Origin: Deltaproteobacteria bacterium
GTDB lineage: Bacteria; Myxococcota_A; UBA9042; DTJE01
DNA: 6,127 bases
Assembly (NCBI GenBank): GCA_013151875.1
Contig: JAADHL010000188.1
Span: 1 to 6,127 of the forward strand
Reading direction: 5' to 3'
Shown: piece after piece, positions 1 to 6,052 of the stretch
Numbering within the stretch: position 1 is the first letter of the stretch
Layout: each line of letters starts with the position of its first letter
The notes under the pieces: generated by a model
What the model was told of the DNA's origin: nothing
Seen by the model: the letters and a program-made list of their open reading frames with translations, nothing else
The model's database searches: none
Made by a program: the position numbers and the translations under genes

Positions 1-795
1 CGTGAGTCCATGTGTCCTGGCGAACGCCGGCGTGGTCAGTATCAAAGCCGCCGCTCCCTCAGAGACCACGAACCCCTTTCGATCGCCAGCGAACGGTCGA
101 CTTGCGGTGGTCGGGTCCGAGGTTTCCCCGGGTCTGGTTTTGAAGGCGCCGTTCATGGTCGCGAACCCGGCCACGATGGGTTCCACCAGTGGGAAGTCCA
201 CCGCGCCGCAAATCGCCACATCCGCGTCGCCCGCGGCAAGGAACATGGCCCCAGTGATAATAGAAGATGAACCGGTGGCGCACGCAGTAATCGACGTGGT
301 GACCGGTCCGGTGGCCCCTGTCAGCATGGACACTTTTCCGGTTACCATGTTGATGCAGGCGTTTGGATTGACGAAAGGGCTCGGCAGCCGTCCGTTTGAT
401 TGAAGGCGGCGATCCGCGTCCAGGACCGCGTCCAGTCCCCCGATTGCAGAGGAAAACGTCACTGCGACCCTGGGAGCGATGTCTGGGGTGATGTCAAGGC
501 CGGCGCGGTTCAGCGCCCGATGCGTCACAAGCAGGGCGTGTCGGAATATGGGCGAAAACCAGTGGGCCATGTTTCTGGAATTCAGGAAGGGATAGGGGGA
601 CGGGTCGAATGCGGGGACCTGTCCAGCGACCGTGACCGGGAAGTCCTTACGAAGGGGAAAGCGCGTCAATCGGCCCACGCCGCTTTGCCCGGCCTGCGCC
701 GCTTCGATCTGCTCGTCGAATGAAACCCCCAGGGGTGACACCAGATCAGTGCCGACGATGACCGGCCGCTCGTCATGCGGAGTGTGTTTCACCAT
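1..795 (-). CDS. FabF-like beta-ketoacyl-ACP synthase, N-terminal 265 residues (3' end beyond window)
   Basis: Condensing enzyme that would join an acyl group to malonyl-ACP in the cytoplasm (family knowledge). The minus-strand frame is open from ATG 795 to base 1, giving 265 residues of an expected ~400. Visible are the N-terminal VSPLG (residues 19-23), the nucleophile motif TACATGSSSI with Cys172, and SRPFAGDRKGFVVSEGAAA (232-250), which matches the family SRPFDxxRDGFVxGEGA. The later His/Lys/His residues lie beyond the edge, so activity cannot be judged. The usual GGAE after the nucleophile region reads CGAVD here. The ATG overlaps the radical SAM B stop by 7 bases; the next codon, a GTG at 792, would give a 4-base GTGA overlap and is an alternative start. 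No clear ribosome binding site precedes either, so translation is probably coupled to the gene upstream. It is the third gene of the leftward operon. Whether it is a chain-elongating synthase or a chain-length-factor-like partner is open, though the Cys favours catalysis. Confidence 0.93.
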   Translation of the reverse strand, partial: MVKHTPHDERPVIVGTDLVSPLGVSFDEQIEAAQAGQSGVGRLTRFPLRKDFPVTVAGQVPAFDPSPYPFLNSRNMAHWFSPIFRHALLVTHRALNRAGLDITPDIAPRVAVTFSSAIGGLDAVLDADRRLQSNGRLPSPFVNPNACINMVTGKVSMLTGATGPVTTSITACATGSSSIITGAMFLAAGDADVAICGAVDFPLVEPIVAGFATMNGAFKTRPGETSDPTTASRPFAGDRKGFVVSEGAAALILTTPAFARTHGLT

Positions 796-1787
796 GGGAT
801 GAATCGATACAGCTTTGCGAACATCGTGTAAATCGAAATCCAGTTCATGAAGTCCCGGCTCGATCGCATGTGGGCCCGTTTGTTTACCATTGCCCAGCTC
901 ATGTGGGCCGCCCCGTCCATGCATGTCGAGCAGTCCCTGGTCTGCGAGGTGCAACATCGGTGGGTGGTCTTCAGGTCGGCGGCCCAGCGGACGAATCGAA
1001 TCAGTCGCTTGACCTTCGGACCCCGGTCATCCCAATCCTCGGAAACGGAAGGACATTCGGACCACCCGAACGAGCGGCCAAGGAGGGTTTGGGTGGTCAG
1101 AATCTCATGGTAATAGTGGGACGAAATAACCGTTTTCGGGTATCTGTCGAGCATCTCATCCATTTCGTCGCGGACGCGTTTCAATTGGTCGTCGGACCAC
1201 GAAAAACCGTCCACGCCTTCGTCATTGGAAAGGAGCTGCATGTGCACCTTGACCCCGATGTCTTCGATTTTTCTGATGATGGGCTCAATGGAGCCGAGCT
1301 GAACCGGCGAGATCGTGAACAAATAGTAAGTATTGGGATCTCCAGCATAGTTCCTGGACGATACCGCAAAGGTGTCCATGCCTCGCAGCCGTTTTTCCAC
1401 CTTCGGGTCGCCCCACAGCGAGATCCCCACCATCATGTCCGGAAACCGATCCCGGTCCACCTTGATCAGGCCGTTGGTGGCGCAGTAGGTGGGGACCCGA
1501 TCGTAAAAGGCCGCGATGCGATCCGGATACAGCGTGGGCTCACCGCCGATCAGGATGGCGAGGTTGACGCCCCGATCCTTTTCCTTGTCCACGAACTCCG
1601 CCCATCTGTTCAGGTCCTTTTCCTCCGGGGCGGACTGGTGCTCGCCCGAGGAGAAAAAGAAGCATCCCCTGCACTTCAGATTGCATCGGTTCGTGACGTC
1701 GTAAATGGAACTGCGGATGTTCAACCTGCTGATAATCCTGTACTTCTGGTACCATTCATCGTCCAGCAATGACCGAATCGTGATCAT
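789..1787 (-). CDS. Radical SAM protein B (332 aa)
   Basis: Radical SAM enzyme: a [4Fe-4S] cluster cleaves S-adenosylmethionine to a 5'-deoxyadenosyl radical that activates a C-H bond or unsaturated substrate (family knowledge); the substrate is unknown. The cluster motif is CNLKCRGC (Cys35, Cys39, Cys42), followed by the SAM-binding GGEP at 81-84. Near the C-terminus Cys278, 279, 286 and 289 (CC-x6-C-x2-C), with Cys245, could hold a second Fe-S centre. The final ~20 residues form an aromatic, amphipathic stretch that could touch the membrane. I start at ATG 1787, although the frame stays open to about 2000: this ATG overlaps the upstream stop as ATGA and has GGAG (1796-1793) five bases before it. 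It is a paralogue of the preceding gene, sharing the NRCNL, NYAGD and CC-C-C patterns. The context suggests it acts on a lipid or polyene chain. It is not assignable to a characterised family such as HpnH from motifs alone. Confidence 0.92.
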   Translation of the reverse strand: MITIRSLLDDEWYQKYRIISRLNIRSSIYDVTNRCNLKCRGCFFFSSGEHQSAPEEKDLNRWAEFVDKEKDRGVNLAILIGGEPTLYPDRIAAFYDRVPTYCATNGLIKVDRDRFPDMMVGISLWGDPKVEKRLRGMDTFAVSSRNYAGDPNTYYLFTISPVQLGSIEPIIRKIEDIGVKVHMQLLSNDEGVDGFSWSDDQLKRVRDEMDEMLDRYPKTVISSHYYHEILTTQTLLGRSFGWSECPSVSEDWDDRGPKVKRLIRFVRWAADLKTTHRCCTSQTRDCSTCMDGAAHMSWAMVNKRAHMRSSRDFMNWISIYTMFAKLYRFIPW

Positions 1788-2992
1788 CTGCACTCCAGTG
1801 TTTTTTTGCCGGATGTACCGAGATCCGGTTTTCCGGAAGACCTCGCGGTTATTGTCTGTTTCGACACGTCCCGAATCGGAATCCAGTTGAAGCCTGAAGG
1901 CGCGGCCTGGACCGGCAGCAGGTCTTTTCCCTTGACGTAACCGACCACCCAGACCGCAAGATAGGCGTCCACGTAATCCAGCCAGGCCTTGAAATGCCAC
2001 GGGTCGGTGGCATGTCGGTGCAGCCTTGCGGTCACAATCGCTGAACCGGCGGCGTAGTGCCGGCAGTCGTCACAGTCGGTGTCGGGCACGCAACAGGATG
2101 CCGACCGATCCCAGGTCAAATCGGTGTGGTATTGGCGAAACGAGCGTCCCAGGCCGAGGGCCTTCGATGCATTACGGCGTGGATACGAGCACCCGAAGTT
2201 GGCGTGCAGACCGCTTTCATGCGTATGCACGATGGCGGAGTAAGGGGAAAAAACGATGTTCTCGGGGAAGCGGGCCATCAGTTGCATCATGGATTCCCGC
2301 GAAGCAAGCAGGGATTCCCTCGTATGTCGCAGATTGCCGACGTAGCCGACCGGCGAGGAGAATACGTTGAACGTCACCATGCAACCGTTTGCGGCCAGGC
2401 GCGCGACCACGGCCCCGGCCTCGGAAATGTTTTCACGCGTGTAGGTGTAGACGAAAACGGCTCTTTCGTCCCCGGCGTAGTTTTCCATCTGGCGATCCAA
2501 CAGCCGCTTGACCCGCCGTGTTCCCAGGCTTGTGTCATCGTTGCCCCACACGGAAACGTGTATTCTGTAGCCGACCGAACCGGGAATCCTGATGGAACCG
2601 TTAGTTGCAATGGCCCCCAAGGGTATCTCTTCATGGCAGGTCCGCAACAATTCCGGCACCAGGGCCGGCTCCGCCCCGGCAAGGACGACATAGGTGATAC
2701 CGCGCTCCTTTTCAGCCCTCATCAGGCCCCGCCATGAGGCTGTGGATTTGGTTTCCTGAGCGAACTGTTTGTCCCCCTCGTAGTAATAGCATCCATCACA
2801 CTGAAGGTTGCACCGGTTTGTCATGTCGTAGGTCGATTCGCGCAAAAAGAAGTATTGCTGGACCTTTTCCCAACGCTCGCGGACCGTTTCGTCGGCCAGA
2901 ATATCCTTGAATCGCCGGCGAACCGGACCGGGCGGGTCCGTAACCCGGAAAGCCGCCTGCCGCGGCGCTCGCTTCCTTCCCTTCACCGTCAT
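1784..2992 (-). CDS. Radical SAM protein A (402 aa)
   Basis: First gene of the leftward operon and a diverged paralogue of the next one. The radical SAM cluster motif is CNLQCDGC (Cys61, 65, 68). The SAM-binding GGEP is changed to GAEP (106-109), which keeps the Glu. A C-terminal cysteine group, CC-x5-C-x2-C (Cys300, 301, 307, 310) plus Cys268, parallels protein B and could bind an auxiliary Fe-S cluster. An aromatic, hydrophobic stretch lies at about 338-352. Beyond it is a tail of roughly 40 residues that B lacks. The frame opens at TTG 3085, but I choose ATG 2992: a good minus-strand promoter (-10 at 3043-3048) lies between the two, and 2992 is the first ATG after it. The ribosome binding site is weak. 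The stop overlaps the start of protein B. The reaction is unknown; modification of an acyl chain made by the neighbouring ketosynthases is an inference from position. Confidence 0.9.
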   Translation of the reverse strand: MTVKGRKRAPRQAAFRVTDPPGPVRRRFKDILADETVRERWEKVQQYFFLRESTYDMTNRCNLQCDGCYYYEGDKQFAQETKSTASWRGLMRAEKERGITYVVLAGAEPALVPELLRTCHEEIPLGAIATNGSIRIPGSVGYRIHVSVWGNDDTSLGTRRVKRLLDRQMENYAGDERAVFVYTYTRENISEAGAVVARLAANGCMVTFNVFSSPVGYVGNLRHTRESLLASRESMMQLMARFPENIVFSPYSAIVHTHESGLHANFGCSYPRRNASKALGLGRSFRQYHTDLTWDRSASCCVPDTDCDDCRHYAAGSAIVTARLHRHATDPWHFKAWLDYVDAYLAVWVVGYVKGKDLLPVQAAPSGFNWIPIRDVSKQTITARSSGKPDLGTSGKKTLECR

Positions 2993-3007
2993 CGATCCGG
3001 TCCCCAG

Positions 3008-3024
3008 GCATCCGATCCGGATGC
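3008..3024. repeat. Inverted repeat in the radical SAM leader
   Basis: GCATCC (3008-3013) and GGATGC (3019-3024) flank a 5-base centre, and the right half is part of a 10-base palindrome, GGATGCATCC (3019-3028). It lies just downstream of the minus-strand -10 and start site, where a repressor site or leader hairpin would sit. No regulator is visible in the window. Confidence 0.4.
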
Positions 3025-3042
3025 ATCCTGTTGGGCGCCGTA

Positions 3043-3070
3043 AATATACCCTGTGGGTGACGACCGTCAA
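3043..3070 (-). promoter_or_regulatory. Sigma70-like promoter for the radical SAM operon
   Basis: On the minus strand TTGACG (3070-3065) and TATATT (3048-3043) are separated by 16 bases. This is close to the sigma70 consensus and stands out in GC-rich DNA. Transcription would start near 3036, about 44 bases before ATG 2992, which also argues against the TTG 3085 start. Confidence 0.62.
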
Positions 3071-3092
3071 TATCGCCGGATGCAACCATGGG

Positions 3093-3119
3093 TTTTCAAT
3101 CCGAACGGCATGCTATATT
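3093..3119 (+). promoter_or_regulatory. Possible extended -10 promoter for the fabG-lolA-lipoprotein operon
   Basis: TGCTATATT (3111-3119) gives a TATATT -10 with the upstream TG of an extended -10 element. The -35 is poor: TTTTCA (3093-3098) at a short 15-base spacing. Transcription would start near 3126, leaving a leader of about 65 bases before ATG 3191. Confidence 0.42.
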
Positions 3120-3143
3120 CAGTTGCTTGAAGTAGGCGTGCAA

Positions 3144-3166
3144 GACGGCCATGTTTCCATGCCGTC
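3144..3166 (+). promoter_or_regulatory. Hairpin in the fabG leader
   Basis: GACGGCCATG (3144-3153) can pair with CATGCCGTC (3158-3166), giving nine base pairs with one bulged C and the 4-base loop TTTC. It ends 15 bases before the GGAGG ribosome binding site. There is no T-tract after it, so it is not an intrinsic terminator. An mRNA stability or translational control element, or an operator with dyad symmetry, is possible. Confidence 0.4.
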
Positions 3167-3181
3167 GTTCGTCGAATGCGC

Positions 3182-3186
3182 GGAGG
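3182..3186 (+). promoter_or_regulatory. Shine-Dalgarno deciding the fabG start
   Basis: GGAGG is four bases upstream of ATG 3191 and inside the reading frame that begins at ATG 3176. It makes 3191 the more likely start of the reductase, removing five residues from the longest reading. Confidence 0.7.
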
Positions 3187-3190
3187 TCGA

Positions 3191-3934
3191 ATGACTGCTC
3201 AACCATCTGATTCATCTGCACCCGCCGTGCTTGTGACGGGCGGCTCCCGCGGTATCGGACGGGCGATCTGTCTGGAACTGGCCCGATGCGGTTACAAGGT
3301 CCTGATCAATTATCTTTCGAACGAACGGGCCGCCAGGGAGACTCTGGACGACGTGAAGGAGTATTCGGATGGGGAACTGGTCCCCTTCGACGTGATGGAC
3401 CGGGAAGCCGCCGCGTCCAGCGTCCAGCGCGTTGTTGATTCCCATCAGGGGCTGACGGCCCTGGTCAACAACGCCGGAGTGACCCGTGACGGCCTTTTCG
3501 CCATGATGAAGCCGGATTCGTGGGACACGGTCATGCATACGACGCTGGATGGTTTTTTCAACGTGACTCGACCCATGCTCAAGGCCATGATCCGGCGTCG
3601 CGGGGGAGGAATCGTCTCGATCTCTTCCGTTTCCGGGATGGTCGGCAACCGGGGCCAGGTCAATTATTCGGCGGCGAAAGCGGGTCTGATCGGCGCGACC
3701 CAGGCGCTTTCCAGGGAAGTGGGGCGACTCGGGATTCGCGTGAACGTCGTCGCACCCGGCCTGATTGAAACGGACATGACCAAGGACGTGCCCCGCGACT
3801 CGATCAGGAGCATGATCCCCATGGCCCGCTTTGGACGCGCCGATGAAGTCGCCAGGACCGTGCGTTTCCTGCTGTCCGACGACGCCTCTTACATAACGGG
3901 CGCGGTCATACCGGTCACAGGGGGCATGGCGTGA
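3191..3934 (+). CDS. fabG-like: FabG-like 3-oxoacyl-ACP reductase (SDR family, 247 aa)
   Basis: Short-chain dehydrogenase that reduces 3-oxoacyl-ACP to 3-hydroxyacyl-ACP with NAD(P)H in the cytoplasm (family knowledge). The Rossmann motif TGGSRGIG is at 16-23, NNAG at 93-96, the catalytic Ser146, Tyr159 and Lys163 are in place, and IETDMT is at 192-197. Offsets from E. coli FabG S138/Y151/K155 are a constant eight residues, and the length matches the family (about 244), so it should be active. An in-frame ATG at 3176 exists, but ATG 3191 is preferred because GGAGG (3182-3186) sits four bases before it. First gene of the rightward operon, divergent from the radical SAM genes. Its stop overlaps the next GTG start as GTGA. 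Since it lies with LolA-like and lipoprotein genes and dedicated ketosynthases, it is probably the pathway reductase of a polyene or specialised lipid cluster rather than the housekeeping fabG. Confidence 0.95.
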   Translation: MTAQPSDSSAPAVLVTGGSRGIGRAICLELARCGYKVLINYLSNERAARETLDDVKEYSDGELVPFDVMDREAAASSVQRVVDSHQGLTALVNNAGVTRDGLFAMMKPDSWDTVMHTTLDGFFNVTRPMLKAMIRRRGGGIVSISSVSGMVGNRGQVNYSAAKAGLIGATQALSREVGRLGIRVNVVAPGLIETDMTKDVPRDSIRSMIPMARFGRADEVARTVRFLLSDDASYITGAVIPVTGGMA

Positions 3935-4575
3935 ACGGGTCCCAACGCCGTAGAGTCGCCCTGCCAGTGCTGGCCGCAGCGGCGGCATGCCTGCTGACGG
4001 GTGCCGGATGGGGGACCGATCTACGCGATGTCCGCGCAGCCATGTCCAACCTGACCTCCGTCAGCGCCGATTTCGTTCAGACCCGCACATTACGGATACT
4101 GGATGGACCGTTGGAAAGTAAAGGTCGGCTTCGTTTCCGGTATCCAGGGGACCTTCGTTGGGAGTATTTCAGCCCCATCAGGCAGGTCCTGCTCATGCAT
4201 GACGGCTCCGTGAAACGATACAGCCTGCAGGATGGGAGGTTCAGTCAGACTCCGGGGGCCTGGTCGGAGGGGGCGCGGGTGGTAATGAGGCGGATCGCAT
4301 CCTGGTTGCGCGGTTCGTTCGAGGACGACGCGGTATTCAAGGCGCTCTTGACGAACCCGAAGCAGCCCGCCATCGAACTGGTGCCCCGGGACGATAATCT
4401 GAAAAAGCGCATCAAGCTCATCACCATCCACCTGGGGGACCTGCCCGGCGTGATCCGTCGCATCGTCATGGTCGAGCGGGACGGATCCACCACGGAATGG
4501 AAGTTTCTCAACACCCACATCAATGAACGGATCCCGGACGGCGTGTTCGTGAATCCCGGTCTGGTTCAGCCGTGA
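3931..4575 (+). CDS. LolA-like outer-membrane lipoprotein carrier family protein (214 aa)
   Basis: LolA-family proteins ferry lipoproteins, or in biosynthetic clusters probably lipid products, across the periplasm (family knowledge; cargo here is inferred). The N-terminus has RRR at 6-8 and a hydrophobic segment at about 9-25 ending in small residues, consistent with a Sec signal peptide. The conserved LolA core is clear: FVQTRTL at 49-55, then GRLRFRYPGDLRWEYF (65-80) and a LLMHDG strand (87-92). The end, near IPDGVFVNP (201-209), fits the last LolA strand. The length is normal for the family. The GTG start overlaps the FabG stop by 4 bases, and AGGGGG (3919-3924) six bases upstream is a good ribosome binding site. 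LolA-like genes beside a 3-oxoacyl-ACP reductase and ketosynthases are typical of aryl polyene clusters, so this is likely a pathway-specific copy, not the housekeeping lolA. Confidence 0.88.
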   Translation: MNGSQRRRVALPVLAAAAACLLTGAGWGTDLRDVRAAMSNLTSVSADFVQTRTLRILDGPLESKGRLRFRYPGDLRWEYFSPIRQVLLMHDGSVKRYSLQDGRFSQTPGAWSEGARVVMRRIASWLRGSFEDDAVFKALLTNPKQPAIELVPRDDNLKKRIKLITIHLGDLPGVIRRIVMVERDGSTTEWKFLNTHINERIPDGVFVNPGLVQP

Positions 4576-5294
4576 ATCGAGCCTCAAAGCAAAGCCGGCC
4601 TTGCCCGGGGCCTCGCCAGTTTGTCGAGTCATGCGTGGCCTTGTGCCTGTTGCTGCTGTGCGGGTGCGGCGCGTCGGCCCCTCGAACCGCCGTTTCGACA
4701 ACGGGCGCGGTTCTGGAAAAACGGCGCGCGACGGCCTGTCGCGCCAGGTTTCATCACAGACCATACAGGGCAATTCATTCCATCAGAGCTACCTTGCCCG
4801 GCGGCGGGCGCGAGGACCTGACAAGCGTGACGGTGGTGGATCCAGGGACCAGGAGGGTCCGGGTTGTACTGCTGTCGATAGAGGGCACCATCCTTTTCGA
4901 TGGAGTGAGTGCTGAGGGTGAACACAGGATCCTCAGGTCCGTGAAAAGGCTTTCGGACCCACGGTTCGTTGCGGGTCTGTTCAGGGACGTCGAGTTCTTG
5001 AATCTGGCCCCCAAAGGCACGCTCGATGTGCAGCGCGGCAACACGAACCATTGCACGTGGCACGACACCGGGGGCTGGATCACGGAGGTAACGGACCTGC
5101 CCGGAGGGGGCCGGGTCATGCGCCGTTTCAACCCAAAGCGGGAAGAAACCATGCAAGCGCGTCTGTCCATGGATTCAGGTCGGGAGGCGGCCTCCACGCA
5201 CCTGCGCGTGCAGGAACGGCGGCCTTACACCCTGGATCTGAATCTCGTCTCTTTCGAGTTTGTCGATTCCACGCAGGGCCTGTTCGATTATTGA
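4572..5294 (+). CDS. Putative outer-membrane lipoprotein, DUF3261-like (240 aa)
   Basis: A hydrophobic stretch at about 21-30 ends in a lipobox-like LCGC (29-32) with Cys32 as the lipidated residue, followed by a small, Ala/Ser-rich linker. This is visible and supports a lipoprotein, though Cys at -2 is unusual and the N-region before the hydrophobic core is long (about 20 residues). The mature part contains a beta-rich pattern (VRVVLLSIEGTILFDG, 96-111, then FVAGLFRDVEFL, 132-143) that fits my memory of DUF3261 proteins, which accompany LolA-like genes in aryl polyene clusters. That family call is by pattern and context, not a search; a LolB-like protein is the alternative. The GTG start overlaps the LolA-like stop as GTGA, with no strong ribosome binding site, suggesting coupled translation. 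A partner role in placing the product in the outer membrane is inferred. Last gene of the rightward operon; only 23 bases separate it from the convergent ketosynthase. Confidence 0.78.
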   Translation: MNRASKQSRPCPGPRQFVESCVALCLLLLCGCGASAPRTAVSTTGAVLEKRRATACRARFHHRPYRAIHSIRATLPGGGREDLTSVTVVDPGTRRVRVVLLSIEGTILFDGVSAEGEHRILRSVKRLSDPRFVAGLFRDVEFLNLAPKGTLDVQRGNTNHCTWHDTGGWITEVTDLPGGGRVMRRFNPKREETMQARLSMDSGREAASTHLRVQERRPYTLDLNLVSFEFVDSTQGLFDY

Positions 5295-5317
5295 CCCCTT
5301 GCTGAATGCCGGCGGAA

Positions 5318-6052
5318 TCACGGACGGCTGAATATGAGCGAGGTGTTGATGCCGCCGAACGCGAAGTTGTTGTTCATGACGATATCCAGGGGGGCCTCAC
5401 GCACCGTTTTCATCACGTGATCCAGCGGCGGCAGTTCAGGGTCCGGATTGTCCAGGTTTTTTGTCGGAGCCATGAACCCGTCACGCATCATCAGGATGCT
5501 GGCGATGGATTCGATAGCCCCGCAGGCACCCAGGGTGTGGCCCAGATATCCCTTCAGGGCGCTCACGGGCACGCGATCGCCGAACACGTCGTGTATGGCC
5601 CTGGCCTCCGCGTTGTCCCCGAGGTCCGTGGCTGTTGCATGCGCATTGACGTGCTGAATGTCGCCGGGGGCCAGGTTCGCATCCTTCAATGCCAGGCGCA
5701 TCACACCGGCCATGCCGTCGGGGCTCGGGTTGGTCAGGTGACCTCCATCGCAATTCGTGGCGTAGCCCAGAATCTCGGCGAGGATCGTCGCCCCTCGACT
5801 TTTCGCGTGTTCAAGGCTTTCGAGCAGCAGGCACCCCGCGCCTTCGCCCACCGCCAGTCCGTCCCGGTCAGCGTCGAAAGGCCTGGGCGTGCAGTCGGGT
5901 CGGTCGTTGTACTTCGTGGATGCGGCGTGCAGGATGTCGAACACGCCGGCCCCCCAGAAATGCAATTCTTCAGCGCCTCCCGCCAGCATCATTTCGGCCC
6001 TGCCGAAACGGACGGCTTCATAGCCGAATCCAATGCCCTGGGAACCGCACAC
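5318..6052 (-). CDS. Aryl-polyene-type beta-ketoacyl-ACP synthase, C-terminal part; frame broken at the active site
   Basis: The readable part, about 244 residues, is the C-terminal 60% of a FabF-type condensing enzyme. Visible are GSQGIGFGYEAVRFGRAE from residue 3, AGGAEEL (24-30), TPRPFDADRDGLAVGEGAG (55-73), the catalytic His in NAHAT (His138), Lys167 and His172 in LKGYLGHT, and the closing NNNFAFGGINTSLIF. From memory that last motif is characteristic of aryl polyene ketosynthases. GTG 6052 is not a real start: families continue upstream with SACxSG and the nucleophile Cys. Here the in-frame codons read TAG-TGC-GTG-TGC-GGT, so a stop (6056-6058) comes just before the position of that Cys, and no ketosynthase-like sequence follows to the window edge. 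The gene is therefore a disrupted copy, a sequence or assembly error, or cut by an insertion. It converges on the lipoprotein gene; no terminator-like hairpin with a T-tract is seen in the 23-base gap. Confidence 0.88.
   Translation of the reverse strand: MCGSQGIGFGYEAVRFGRAEMMLAGGAEELHFWGAGVFDILHAASTKYNDRPDCTPRPFDADRDGLAVGEGAGCLLLESLEHAKSRGATILAEILGYATNCDGGHLTNPSPDGMAGVMRLALKDANLAPGDIQHVNAHATATDLGDNAEARAIHDVFGDRVPVSALKGYLGHTLGACGAIESIASILMMRDGFMAPTKNLDNPDPELPPLDHVMKTVREAPLDIVMNNNFAFGGINTSLIFSRP

Noticed and set aside
870..1772. 300-codon plus-strand open frame
   Set aside because: It lies antisense to radical SAM B, whose cofactor motifs are unmistakable; the plus frame shows no recognisable domain and is a GC-driven shadow.
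1788..2000. N-terminal extension of radical SAM B to about 2000
   Set aside because: The extension overlaps the coding 3' end of gene A, is low in complexity (Gly/Arg-rich), and ATG 1787 has a good ribosome binding site and ATGA overlap.
2057..2737. 226-codon plus-strand open frame
   Set aside because: It is antisense to radical SAM A, with no ribosome binding site logic or family motif.
3212..3988. 258-codon minus-strand open frame
   Set aside because: It is antisense to the FabG-like gene, which has a complete catalytic set.
5295..5317. Terminator between the convergent lipoprotein and ketosynthase genes
   Set aside because: Only a short GCCGGC palindrome is present, with no long stem or T-tract.
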